DNA from: Clostridia bacterium
Lineage (GTDB): Bacteria > Bacillota > Clostridia > Oscillospirales > UBA644
Length of the DNA stretch: 64,000 bases
Assembly (NCBI GenBank): GCA_014872655.1
Contig: WHHJ01000002.1
Coordinates: forward strand, 1-64,000
Direction: 5' to 3'
Every line of letters starts with the position of its first letter. The first letter of the stretch is position 1. Of this stretch, positions 27,498-34,642 are shown in pieces. The notes under the pieces were generated by a model. It saw nothing but the letters and a program-made list of their open reading frames with translations, did not search any database and was not told the origin of the DNA. A program made the translations under genes and the position numbers.

Positions 27498-28005
27498 AAG
27501 AATTTTTTGCTTTTTCTACGGAAGATAATGCACTGGTTAGAGCTCGAGAGGTATCCGTCAGCACACCATTTACATATCCATTTGCATTTTCGCGCATTTT
27601 TGCAGCTTCTGCCTTTGCCCGCTCTAAAATTTCAGCCGCCCGTTCTTTTGCAATCATCATAATTTGCTGCTCGTCTACCAACTGTTCTGCTTGAACCTTT
27701 GCTCTTTCGATCAACGAATCGGCGTTTTTCTTTGCCTTTACCAGCATGTTTTCAGCTGCAGAACGTGCTTTTTCCATCATGGTATCGGAATCTTCTTTTA
27801 CCTTGGAAAGCATCGTATCTTTGTTTTCGAGAACTTCTCTGGATTTTTTCATCTCCATCGGAATATTCTCACGGATGCTGTCCATAATGTCACGAAATCT
27901 TTCTGAATTAACAACACATTTGTTCTTTACAAGCGGAATATGCCATGCGTCTTCCATCAAATCTTCCAAATCTTCCAGATCTCTGTAAAAATCGCTGTTT
28001 CCCAT
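27484..28005 (-). CDS. Coiled-coil protein, DivIVA/ATPase-stalk-like, function unknown
   Basis: 173 residues. A short acidic N-terminal segment (FYRDLEDLEDLMEDAW) precedes a long Ala/Lys/Glu coiled coil (about 50-150) with repeated KAR/AEN heptads. It resembles clostridial proteins encoded beside coaD that are often named ATPase or DivIVA-like; no ATP-binding motif is present, so the ATPase name is unsupported. A structural or membrane-curvature role in division is possible but inferred. AAAGGAG precedes the ATG. Confidence 0.75.
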   Translation of the reverse strand: MGNSDFYRDLEDLEDLMEDAWHIPLVKNKCVVNSERFRDIMDSIRENIPMEMKKSREVLENKDTMLSKVKEDSDTMMEKARSAAENMLVKAKKNADSLIERAKVQAEQLVDEQQIMMIAKERAAEILERAKAEAAKMRENANGYVNGVLTDTSRALTSALSSVEKAKNSYEKK

Positions 28006-28010
28006 TGTTT

Positions 28011-28505
28011 TTACTCCTTTGTTCCGATTTTGTTCATTATTTGCGTCTTTATACTGTCAGGTACTAATCCTGTTATGTCTTTGCCGTATAAACTAAATTC
28101 CCGCACCATTTTCGAGCTGATATGTTCATACTCGCTTTTACAGGGAATAAAAATGGTTTCTGCATTTCCCATTACACGGTTGATTCGTGCTAAATCAGCC
28201 TCATATTCGTAGTCCAGACTATTTCGAATCCCTTTTACAATCGCGGTAACCTGCTGTTGGTTGTATAGATCTACAACAAGTTGTTCACAGGATAAAACCT
28301 GGATGTTCGAATCGTTTTGAAAAACCTTTTTACACATTTCAAATCGTTCCTGCAAGGAAAAGCAATAATGCTTATCTGAATTATTGCAAACGGCTATAAT
28401 AACGCGATTAAAAATGCGTTTTGTTCTTCGAATAATATCTTCATGTCCGATAGTGATCGGATCAAAACTGCCGGGAACGATTGCAATTTTTTCAGACAAG
28501 TTCAT
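28011..28505 (-). CDS. coaD: Phosphopantetheine adenylyltransferase
   Basis: Fourth step of coenzyme A synthesis: joins 4'-phosphopantetheine and ATP to dephospho-CoA. 164 residues, the usual size. The nucleotidyl-transferase motif TIGH follows PGSFDP near the N-terminus, and a KGIRNSLDYEYE segment and the C-terminal SSKMVREF match the family (typically ISSSxVRE). The start overlaps rsmD by 14 bases and has a GAGGGGA site. Confidence 0.95.
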   Translation of the reverse strand: MNLSEKIAIVPGSFDPITIGHEDIIRRTKRIFNRVIIAVCNNSDKHYCFSLQERFEMCKKVFQNDSNIQVLSCEQLVVDLYNQQQVTAIVKGIRNSLDYEYEADLARINRVMGNAETIFIPCKSEYEHISSKMVREFSLYGKDITGLVPDSIKTQIMNKIGTKE

Positions 28506-29052
28506 TCCCCTCTTTCGTATAAATCAAAACGGATACGCCGCTGTAGGTGTATCTACGTTTAAGAGATAAAACACCTGCTTTTTCAGGTTTTTTTTCTTCG
28601 TATGCGCATTCTACAACAATAATGCTGCCAGGGTTGAGTAAGGCTCCGTCCGATAAATAGGTCAACGCCTTATCAGATAACCCTGTCTGATAGGGCGGAT
28701 CAATAAAAACAACATCAAACTGTTCCGTACAGGTGTGTTTTAGATATCTTTTGTAATCGGTATGCAGTAATACGGCCCGATCTTGCATATGAGCACGGGT
28801 AATATTTTCCCGTACAATAGCGCAAGAATGTTCATCATGATCACAGAAGATACATTTTTGTGCGCCTCGGCTTAAGGCTTCCAATCCTAATTGTCCGGTC
28901 CCGGCAAACAAATCCAAAACAGTGCCTTTGATATCAAACTGAATGATACTGAACATTGCCTCTTTGACTCGATCGGTCGTGGGACGGACGGGTAAATTTT
29001 CTGCAGGAGGTTTAAGCCGCACACCTCGTGCGCTGCCGCTGATGATACGCAT
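28492..29052 (-). CDS. rsmD: 16S rRNA (guanine966-N2)-methyltransferase
   Basis: Methylates G966 of 16S rRNA. About 186 residues. The N-terminus RIISGSARGVRL is the family signature, followed by RPTTDRVKEAMFSI, the SAM-binding DLFAGTGQLGLEALSRGA and the catalytic DPPY (FIDPPYQ). A TTG one codon upstream is possible; the ATG has GGAGGTG in front. rsmD-coaD is a widespread gene pair. Confidence 0.95.
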   Translation of the reverse strand: MRIISGSARGVRLKPPAENLPVRPTTDRVKEAMFSIIQFDIKGTVLDLFAGTGQLGLEALSRGAQKCIFCDHDEHSCAIVRENITRAHMQDRAVLLHTDYKRYLKHTCTEQFDVVFIDPPYQTGLSDKALTYLSDGALLNPGSIIVVECAYEEKKPEKAGVLSLKRRYTYSGVSVLIYTKEGNELV

Positions 29053-29095
29053 CAAACACCTCCGAAAAATAGTCCTCTAAAATTTATATATAATA

Positions 29096-29124
29096 AGTAT
29101 AGCAGAAAAACTAATTTTTTGCAA
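29096..29124 (-). promoter_or_regulatory. Promoter of the rsmD-coaD unit
   Basis: Minus strand TTGCAA, 17-base spacer ending TGC, TATACT: both an extended -10 and a -35. Confidence 0.8.
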
Positions 29125-29139
29125 GACCTGTCTATAAAT

Positions 29140-29508
29140 TTATGGGAGGTTGTAGTATGCTACAATTCCCTTTTTTAAATGGGTCAATGTATGAGGATGG
29201 TTAGATGCTTCAATTAAAACATCAATCAATTCATCAATGACTTGTGGCGGGGCATTTACGATATCAAAGTCTACTTCAAACGCAGGGGTTCGATAGACAA
29301 TAAATGGCCGAAAAGATAAAATTTCTATTTCTTTCCCATCGCAATATTTTCCTTCTTTGCAATCTTTTAACCACTGATTTGCTGCTTGCGTATAACGCGC
29401 CAGATCAAACGGGGAAGGATTTTGGTCAAGTGAAAATCGTAATCTGATATAGGAACTATGTCCACTTGTTTGTTCAATAGGTAAATTGTGTGGCCGGAGT
29501 GGATACAT
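29140..29508 (-). CDS. Uncharacterised 122-residue protein
   Basis: Not recognised. It is a soluble, mixed-charge protein without signal peptide, membrane segment or known motif. It contains RFSLDQNPSPFDLARY in the first half and ends in a hydrophobic and Asn/His-containing helix (VIDELIDVLIEASNHPH). A GGAGG-type site precedes the ATG and an extended -10 lies upstream. It stands alone between two minus-strand groups. Coding is supported by the ribosome site, length and consistent composition. Confidence 0.7.
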   Translation of the reverse strand: MYPLRPHNLPIEQTSGHSSYIRLRFSLDQNPSPFDLARYTQAANQWLKDCKEGKYCDGKEIEILSFRPFIVYRTPAFEVDFDIVNAPPQVIDELIDVLIEASNHPHTLTHLKKGIVAYYNLP

Positions 29509-29542
29509 GGATAATCCTCCATTATTTTATAAAATATAGTCT

Positions 29543-29551
29543 ATTATATCA
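29543..29551 (-). promoter_or_regulatory. Extended -10 upstream of the 122-residue protein
   Basis: Minus strand TGATATAAT about 35 bases before the start; no good -35. Confidence 0.5.
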
Positions 29552-29754
29552 TACTATATAAAAAAAGAAAAGAGTTTTTTATAAATAGTTTGTTTTATAA
29601 AGAATTTAAAGACGTTATCAAAAACCAATTGTGTCAATATCGGTTTTATAAATAAAATTGTGATGTTGAGATATTGTTGAGGACGCAGTAAAAACAGGTT
29701 TCATTGAGTCTAAAATAAAACTGCGTAATGATATCATGTTTTTTATACAAAAAA

Positions 29755-29797
29755 ATATTTAAAAGAGAGCATAAACAGCACGTTCATGCTCTCTTTT
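29755..29797 (-). terminator. Terminator of the flavoprotein group
   Basis: AAAAGAGAGCAT and ATGCTCTCTTTT form a 12-bp stem. On the minus strand the stem is followed by a T-rich stretch. It lies directly after the flavoprotein stop. The remaining 29552-29754 is AT-rich with no gene seen. Confidence 0.85.
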
Positions 29798-29798
29798 A

Positions 29799-31196
29799 TT
29801 ATTCTTTTTCTGCAATTTTTCTGCCCATGATAACGCCCATAACAGAAGCCATCATCAGTCCACGTGTCCAGCCGCTGGAATCGCCTAAGCAGTACAGACC
29901 TTTCACGTTGGTGTTGAGATCCGCATCCATTTTGATTCGATTGCTATAGAATTTTAACTCTGGAGAATAAAGCAATGTTTCAACCGATGCAAAACCGGGT
30001 ACAACATGATCGACTGCATGAATAAAATTGATGATGTTGACCATTGCGCGATAGGGCATGGCCGCTGTGATATCTCCGGCTACTGCATCCGGCAACGTTG
30101 GCTTGATATTGGACTGCGCCAGTTCTTTTTGCCAGGTCCGTTTTCCGTCTAAGATATCTCCAAAACGTTGTACCAAAATATGCCCTGCTCCCAGCATGTT
30201 GGTCAATTCGCCTACCTTTTGGGCGTATTCGATTGGCTGGTTAAAGGGAACACTGAAATTGTGAGAGCACAGGATAGCTAAGTTGGTATTATTGGATTTC
30301 AGCTCTTTGTAAGAATGCCCGTTTACAACAGCTAAGTTGTTATCATAGTTCTCCTGGCTGACAAATCCACCCGGGTTCTGGCAAAAAGTACGCACTTTAT
30401 TTTTAAACGGCTTAGGATAACCGATCAATTTAGATTCATAAAGTACTTCGTTGACTTTTTCCATAACCTCATTGCGGACTTCTACCCGGACGCCGATATC
30501 AACGGTGCCCGGCATATGTGCAATATTGTATTCCGAACAGATTTTTTCGAGCCAGTCCGCGCCGCGTCTTCCGGTGGCAACAACGGTATGTTTTGCCTGA
30601 ATATCGATTTCTTTTTTTCCATCGGTGATTTGGACTCCGCGGCACTCTTCGTGATCAAGAATTAAATTCGTACATTCGTAGCCAAACAAAATTTCTACTC
30701 CGTTGTCTTGCAGATATTTTTCAATGGACAGATAGATCTGCTGGGCTTTTTCCGTACCCATGTGGCGGATCGGACAATCCACAAGATGTAATCCGGCCTG
30801 AATGGCTCTTTTTCGAATTTGTTTAACGGCTTCGGGATTAGCAATGCCCTCAATATGGGTATCTGCCCCAAATTCCAGATAAATACTGTCGGCATAATGT
30901 ATGGTTTCCTGTGCCAGATCTTCACCGATCAAGGACGGTAAATCTCCGCCGACTTCATAACTGAGCGATAGTTTTCCGTCTGAAAAAGCTCCTGCACCGG
31001 AGAATCCGGTTGTGATATGACAATAAGGTTTACAGTTCATGCACTTGTTGGTTTTGCTTTTCGGACAGCGTCTGTTTTCGATAGATTGACCTTTTTCAAC
31101 AATCACGATTTTTTGTTTAGAGCCTTTTCGAAGCAATTCAATTGCGGTAAAGATTCCGGCAGGCCCTGCGCCGATAATTACGACATCTGTGTTCAT
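29799..31196 (-). CDS. FAD-dependent oxidoreductase with a Cys-rich N-terminal insert
   Basis: 465 residues of the COG2509-type NAD(P)/FAD dehydrogenase family, named from the fold. The dinucleotide motif GAGPAGIFTAIELL is at residues 8-21, and a C-terminal FAD motif (LYCLGDSSGWTRGL) closes the site. Four Cys spaced C-x8-C-x2-C-x3-C (about residues 43-59) just after the first Rossmann unit could bind an Fe-S cluster. The substrate is unknown. It is the last gene after an SDR and a small membrane protein; AAGGA precedes the ATG. Confidence 0.87.
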   Translation of the reverse strand: MNTDVVIIGAGPAGIFTAIELLRKGSKQKIVIVEKGQSIENRRCPKSKTNKCMNCKPYCHITTGFSGAGAFSDGKLSLSYEVGGDLPSLIGEDLAQETIHYADSIYLEFGADTHIEGIANPEAVKQIRKRAIQAGLHLVDCPIRHMGTEKAQQIYLSIEKYLQDNGVEILFGYECTNLILDHEECRGVQITDGKKEIDIQAKHTVVATGRRGADWLEKICSEYNIAHMPGTVDIGVRVEVRNEVMEKVNEVLYESKLIGYPKPFKNKVRTFCQNPGGFVSQENYDNNLAVVNGHSYKELKSNNTNLAILCSHNFSVPFNQPIEYAQKVGELTNMLGAGHILVQRFGDILDGKRTWQKELAQSNIKPTLPDAVAGDITAAMPYRAMVNIINFIHAVDHVVPGFASVETLLYSPELKFYSNRIKMDADLNTNVKGLYCLGDSSGWTRGLMMASVMGVIMGRKIAEKE

Positions 31197-31202
31197 GATT
31201 TT

Positions 31203-31391
31203 CTATTTCCTTTTTTCGTCTATTTTTTTGCCTGCAAAAAAGCCACCTACATATCCGGCTGCAAGCGTAATCATCATAATAAGCATTTTCTGTTCGGGCA
31301 AAACAAGCCCCAGTAAATATCCCAAAAGAATTCCTAAGACTAGACCGATCAGCATCCCCTTAAAACTGGCGGAGGTCTTTTTGCCGTTCAT
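31203..31391 (-). CDS. Small two-segment membrane protein
   Basis: 62 residues. Two hydrophobic helices (about 11-30 and 35-53) are rich in Gly (GLVLGILLGYLLGL, AAGYVGGFFAGKK), typical of glycine-zipper packing, with Lys-rich ends. The function is unknown. Its ATGA overlaps the SDR stop by 4 bases and the flavoprotein starts 6 bases after its stop, so all three are likely one transcript. Confidence 0.75.
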   Translation of the reverse strand: MNGKKTSASFKGMLIGLVLGILLGYLLGLVLPEQKMLIMMITLAAGYVGGFFAGKKIDEKRK

Positions 31392-32158
31392 CGGATAACT
31401 CTCTTCTTGGCATTTTTGCGCTGCTGCATATGATAAGCTGCACGCAAAAGAAGTTTATCTGGGAGAAATCTCTCAATAAATTTTGCCGTTTTCATAATCA
31501 TGCCGGGGATAATAATTAACTGATTACGGAACATTTGATTTAATGCATAAACGGCCACTTCTTCACTGTTCAAACCTTTTAAACTAAACTGAACATCTGC
31601 TTTTTCGTCAAATTCTGTTTTAACCGGTCCCGGACAAAGAATGCTGATATGAATATTGGATCCGTCTCTGCGCGCTTCTTCGTAGATCGCCATGCTTAAA
31701 CGTAAAACATAGGCCTTTGAGGCGTAATAAGTGCTCATCAGCGGCCCCGGCGCAAAAGCGGCAGAACTTGCAACATTTAAAATCCAGCCGTTATTTTTGT
31801 CCCGGAATCTTCTGTAGAATTCCTTAGTCAAAATATGAACGGCACGAATATTGGTATTGATCATTTTGATTTCCGTATCCAAATCTGTTGTATAAAAATC
31901 TCCGAACAGACCAAAACCGGCGTTGTTGATTAAAATGTCAATGTCCATCTCCTGTGTAATATGGAGCAGTTTAAAACAGTTCTCCTGAACAGATAAATCC
32001 AGAGGCAGGATTGAAACGTCTGTTTTTAAATCCTGTTTTAAATTGAGCAGCCGATCTTCTCTGCGGGCGACCAGAATCAGATCATATCCCATTCGGCTGA
32101 GCGTTCTTGCCATATCTCTTCCGATGCCGGAACTTGCACCTGTAATCAATGCGAGCAT
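31388..32158 (-). CDS. Short-chain dehydrogenase/reductase (SDR)
   Basis: About 256 residues. The classical SDR cofactor motif TGASSGIG is at the N-terminus, NNAGFG at about 85, the catalytic Ser in ASSAAFAPG, and the YASKAY motif gives catalytic Tyr and Lys (about 153-157). An Arg after the first beta-strand (VARRED) suggests NADPH. Substrate unknown. The internal ATG is chosen since AAAGGAG lies between it and the upstream ATG. Confidence 0.9.
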   Translation of the reverse strand: MLALITGASSGIGRDMARTLSRMGYDLILVARREDRLLNLKQDLKTDVSILPLDLSVQENCFKLLHITQEMDIDILINNAGFGLFGDFYTTDLDTEIKMINTNIRAVHILTKEFYRRFRDKNNGWILNVASSAAFAPGPLMSTYYASKAYVLRLSMAIYEEARRDGSNIHISILCPGPVKTEFDEKADVQFSLKGLNSEEVAVYALNQMFRNQLIIIPGMIMKTAKFIERFLPDKLLLRAAYHMQQRKNAKKRVIR

Positions 32159-32211
32159 ATCGTTGCTCCTTTCCATATTTAGGCCAATATTTTGTATGTT
32201 CAGTACACTTT

Positions 32212-32240
32212 ATTATATCGTTTTCCTTATAAAAAGTCAA
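32212..32240 (-). promoter_or_regulatory. Promoter of the SDR group
   Basis: Minus strand TTGACT, 17-base spacer, TATAAT, about 55 bases before the SDR start. Confidence 0.85.
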
Positions 32241-32298
32241 TTGGTTTGTATAAATTTATTGATTTTAAAAATAATAATGGAAGAAAGGATGTGTGAAA

Positions 32299-32736
32299 AT
32301 GCGCAGCGATAATGAAAATACCGAATTCTTAAAACAGATTTATAAAAATTCACAGATGGGATGTTTGACATTAGAAAAAATAGTGGATATGACGGATGAT
32401 GAGGCGTATCGGGATCTGCTGCAAAAACAACTGGACGGCTATAAAGAGATTTTTCATAAAACCGAGGCGGTGTTGGATGAAAAAGATCGCCCAGCTAAGG
32501 GTGTTACGGCGGCGCAGGAATTCAGTACTAAGATGATGATCAATATGAATACCCTTTCGGATAAATCTCCGTCACATCTTTCTGAGATGTTGATACAGGG
32601 CAGTACGATGGGCATTATCGACATGACAAAAGGGTTGCAGAATTATAATAGCTTAACGGCCGAAACGCGGGATTTGGGAAGTAAATTACTAAAAAGTGAA
32701 GAAAATTATGTGGAGAGTTTAAAAAAATTCTTGTAA
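32299..32736 (+). CDS. Small helical protein, function unknown
   Basis: 145 residues, almost entirely helical and acidic, with no signal peptide. Length and pattern (paired helices with EAYRDLLQKQLDGYKEIFHKTE) suggest a ferritin-like or DUF2383-like four-helix bundle, but no metal motif is clear. The ATG with GAAAGGA nine bases upstream is preferred over a GTG two codons earlier. It is divergent from the SDR group and followed by its own terminator. Confidence 0.75.
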   Translation: MRSDNENTEFLKQIYKNSQMGCLTLEKIVDMTDDEAYRDLLQKQLDGYKEIFHKTEAVLDEKDRPAKGVTAAQEFSTKMMINMNTLSDKSPSHLSEMLIQGSTMGIIDMTKGLQNYNSLTAETRDLGSKLLKSEENYVESLKKFL

Positions 32737-32742
32737 TAAGGC

Positions 32743-32774
32743 AGAGAAGGCGATTAGTCTTCTCTTGTTTTTTC
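32743..32774 (+). terminator. Terminator after the helical protein gene
   Basis: AGAGAAG...CTTCTCT stem followed by TGTTTTTT. Confidence 0.75.
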
Positions 32775-32804
32775 AATATTTGTGATAAAATGGCTTTTTT
32801 CTGC

Positions 32805-32833
32805 TTGACAAATCACGAATTGTGATATATAAT
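32805..32833 (+). promoter_or_regulatory. Consensus promoter of the XRE regulator
   Basis: TTGACA, 17-base spacer, TATAAT, a perfect sigma-A match, 45 bases before the start. An operator-like palindrome fills most of its spacer. Confidence 0.92.
32812..32826. promoter_or_regulatory. Operator-like palindrome 1 in the XRE promoter
   Basis: ATCAC-GAATT-GTGAT, a perfect 5-base inverted repeat between -35 and -10. It is a likely site for autorepression by the XRE protein (inference). Confidence 0.6.
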
Positions 32834-32844
32834 AAAAATATAAA

Positions 32845-32858
32845 TCACTATTTTGTGA
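32845..32858. promoter_or_regulatory. Operator-like palindrome 2 downstream of the -10
   Basis: TCAC-TATTTT-GTGA repeats the half-sites of palindrome 1 near the transcription start. Another GTGAT half-site lies at about 32782. Confidence 0.5.
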
Positions 32859-32877
32859 AAGAAAGAGGTCCAAAATC

Positions 32878-33273
32878 ATGAGTTTTGCAGAAAATCTTAA
32901 ATATTTGCGCAAACAGCGCAAAATGACGCAGAAAGAACTAGGCAAAGCTTTGGATGTGGCTTTGAGTACGGTCGGAATGTGGGAGACGGGTGGTCGTCAG
33001 CCCGATTTGGACACTACTGTTCAGGTCGCACGTTTTTTTGATGTTTCTGTCAGTGATTTGATTGGAGAGGATGCTTATGCGCATCCGATTGAAAAATCTT
33101 CTTCCGGAAATTGGCGCGGATCGATGATGAATGATGAATTGGCTCAATTGCGGGACATGTTGCGAACTCGTCCGGAAATGAAGATGTTATTTTCTGTATC
33201 GAAAAATGCCAGTAAAGAAGATATCGAACGGGCTGTGGCTATTATCGAGGCGTTAAAGGAACAAAGCCGGTAA
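32878..33273 (+). CDS. XRE-family transcriptional regulator
   Basis: 131 residues. An N-terminal helix-turn-helix of the Cro/CI type (about 5-58: RKQRKMTQKELGKAL, STVGMWETGGRQP, FFDVSVSDLIG), then a C-terminal helical part without a known domain. AAAGAGG precedes the ATG. The next gene has an ImmA/IrrE-like zinc motif, the common arrangement of a repressor and its cleaving protease. The palindromes in its promoter point to self-regulation. Confidence 0.88.
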   Translation: MSFAENLKYLRKQRKMTQKELGKALDVALSTVGMWETGGRQPDLDTTVQVARFFDVSVSDLIGEDAYAHPIEKSSSGNWRGSMMNDELAQLRDMLRTRPEMKMLFSVSKNASKEDIERAVAIIEALKEQSR

Positions 33274-33308
33274 AACCACGCGGCAACGCAAAGTTAAGGA
33301 ATACAAGT

Positions 33309-33521
33309 ATGAACGACATATATATCAGATACGTAAAACTTCCGATCACGGTTCGGGGAATTACGTCTGAAGATGAGAATGGCGATTACAACATTTATAT
33401 TAACAGTTTAATGTCTTCCGATCAGCAGCAGCTGACTATTGAACATGAGATGAAGCATATCGAACGCAACGATTTTGCTAGCGATGAGAATATTTATGTG
33501 ATTGAAGACCTGGACCCTTGA
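33309..33521 (+). CDS. Short ImmA/IrrE-like zinc-peptidase-type protein
   Basis: 70 residues. The HExxH-type motif HEMKH lies in TIEHEMKHIERND, as in ImmA/IrrE peptidases, but the protein is about half the usual domain length and consists of little more than the strands before the zinc helix. It may be a minimal enzyme, an inactive sensor, or a remnant. It sits 35 bases after the XRE gene with a TAAGGA site and probably shares its transcript. The stop codon overlaps the -35 box of the next promoter. Confidence 0.7.
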   Translation: MNDIYIRYVKLPITVRGITSEDENGDYNIYINSLMSSDQQQLTIEHEMKHIERNDFASDENIYVIEDLDP

Positions 33522-33546
33522 CAATTCTGTACGGATGCGGTATAAT
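33518..33546 (+). promoter_or_regulatory. Consensus promoter of the Mrp-type gene
   Basis: TTGACA, 17-base spacer, TATAAT, a perfect match. The -35 box includes the stop codon of the preceding gene. Confidence 0.92.
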
Positions 33547-33605
33547 AAGCGTACTTCAGGCCTGATTTTGGGTCTGGATTTGATTTTGTTTGAGGTGTAA
33601 TAAAG

Positions 33606-34427
33606 ATGAGTGAGACGTGTAATCATGATTGTGGGTCCTGCTTGGAGAATTGCGAAAACCGAGGGGTTCAGAAAGAGCCTTTAAACCAGCTGAGTTCTGT
33701 GGGGAAAGTTGTTGCTGTTGTCAGCGGGAAAGGCGGAGTTGGAAAAAGCCTTGTTACTTCGCTGCTGGCGGTTTTGACTGCCCGGAAGGGGAAAGAAACC
33801 GCAGTTATGGATGCCGATATTACCGGTCCGTCTGTTCCGAAAGCTTTTGGCATTAAAGGGCTTGCCGAGGGCAGTGAGATTGGGATTTACCCGAAGAGTT
33901 CGGCAAAGGGAACTGTTCGTGCGATGTCTTTAAACTTGTTGGTTCAGGATGAGACAACGCCTGTTATTTGGCGGGGACCTGTTATTTCCGGTACGGTAAA
34001 GCAGTTTTGGACCGATGTAATCTGGGGCGATGTGGATTACATGTTTATTGATATGCCGCCGGGAACAGGCGATGTGCCGTTGACGGTTTTTCAATCGTTG
34101 CCTGTTGATGGTATTATCGTGGTAACCTCTCCGCAGGAACTGGTTTCTATGATTGTAGAGAAAGCGGTGAATATGGCGCAGCAAATGAATGTTCCGATTT
34201 GGGGAATTGTTGAAAATTACAGTTATCTGGAATGCCCGGATTGCGGGAAAAAGATAGAAGTGTTTGGCCACAGCAATATTGAAGAGGTTGCACATAAACA
34301 TGGATTGGATGTGCTGGCTAAGATCCCGATGGATCCAAAGCTTGCCGGGTTGATGGACAATGGTGCAATTGAAGATTTTGCAGGAACATTTTTAGACGAG
34401 GCTATTGAAAAGATTCTTGAGAAATAA
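33606..34427 (+). CDS. Mrp/NBP35-type Fe-S cluster carrier ATPase
   Basis: A P-loop ATPase of the Mrp/Nbp35 (ApbC) family that carries Fe-S clusters to apoproteins. 273 residues. The N-terminus has a four-Cys group (CNHDCGSCLENC) as in Nbp35-like members. The deviant Walker A SGKGGVGKS is at about residue 38, and CPDC in the second half supplies the cluster-binding pair at the dimer interface. Bacterial Nbp35-like forms of this size are common in clostridia. Single-gene unit with its own promoter and terminator. Confidence 0.92.
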   Translation: MSETCNHDCGSCLENCENRGVQKEPLNQLSSVGKVVAVVSGKGGVGKSLVTSLLAVLTARKGKETAVMDADITGPSVPKAFGIKGLAEGSEIGIYPKSSAKGTVRAMSLNLLVQDETTPVIWRGPVISGTVKQFWTDVIWGDVDYMFIDMPPGTGDVPLTVFQSLPVDGIIVVTSPQELVSMIVEKAVNMAQQMNVPIWGIVENYSYLECPDCGKKIEVFGHSNIEEVAHKHGLDVLAKIPMDPKLAGLMDNGAIEDFAGTFLDEAIEKILEK

Positions 34428-34450
34428 GAGAATATGATAAAATTTTGTTC

Positions 34451-34486
34451 GCACAGGCGCCATAATGCGCCTGTGCCGTTTATTTT
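34451..34486 (+). terminator. Terminator of the Mrp-type gene
   Basis: GCACAGGCGC-CATAAT-GCGCCTGTGC, a 10-bp perfect stem, then CGTTTATTTTT. Confidence 0.88.
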
Positions 34487-34642
34487 TAAACTTTTTGTGA
34501 ACAGATACCGTTTTGTGTCGCAATTTGCGGATTTGGACGCGTATATATATATGAAACGTAATTTGAGAGGATTAAATTCGGAAAGAAAGGTTTTTGCAAT
34601 TGCTCTGAAACGGGACAAGTTCAAAAGGAGGGAGGGCTTTCG

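Noticed and set aside
27484..28005. ATP synthase or ATPase subunit
   Set aside because: Only coiled-coil similarity is visible; there is no membrane segment, nucleotide motif or neighbouring ATPase gene.
32299..33521. Toxin-antitoxin or phage remnant around the XRE gene
   Set aside because: No toxin fold, integrase or phage gene is nearby; a repressor with an ImmA-like partner explains the pair better.
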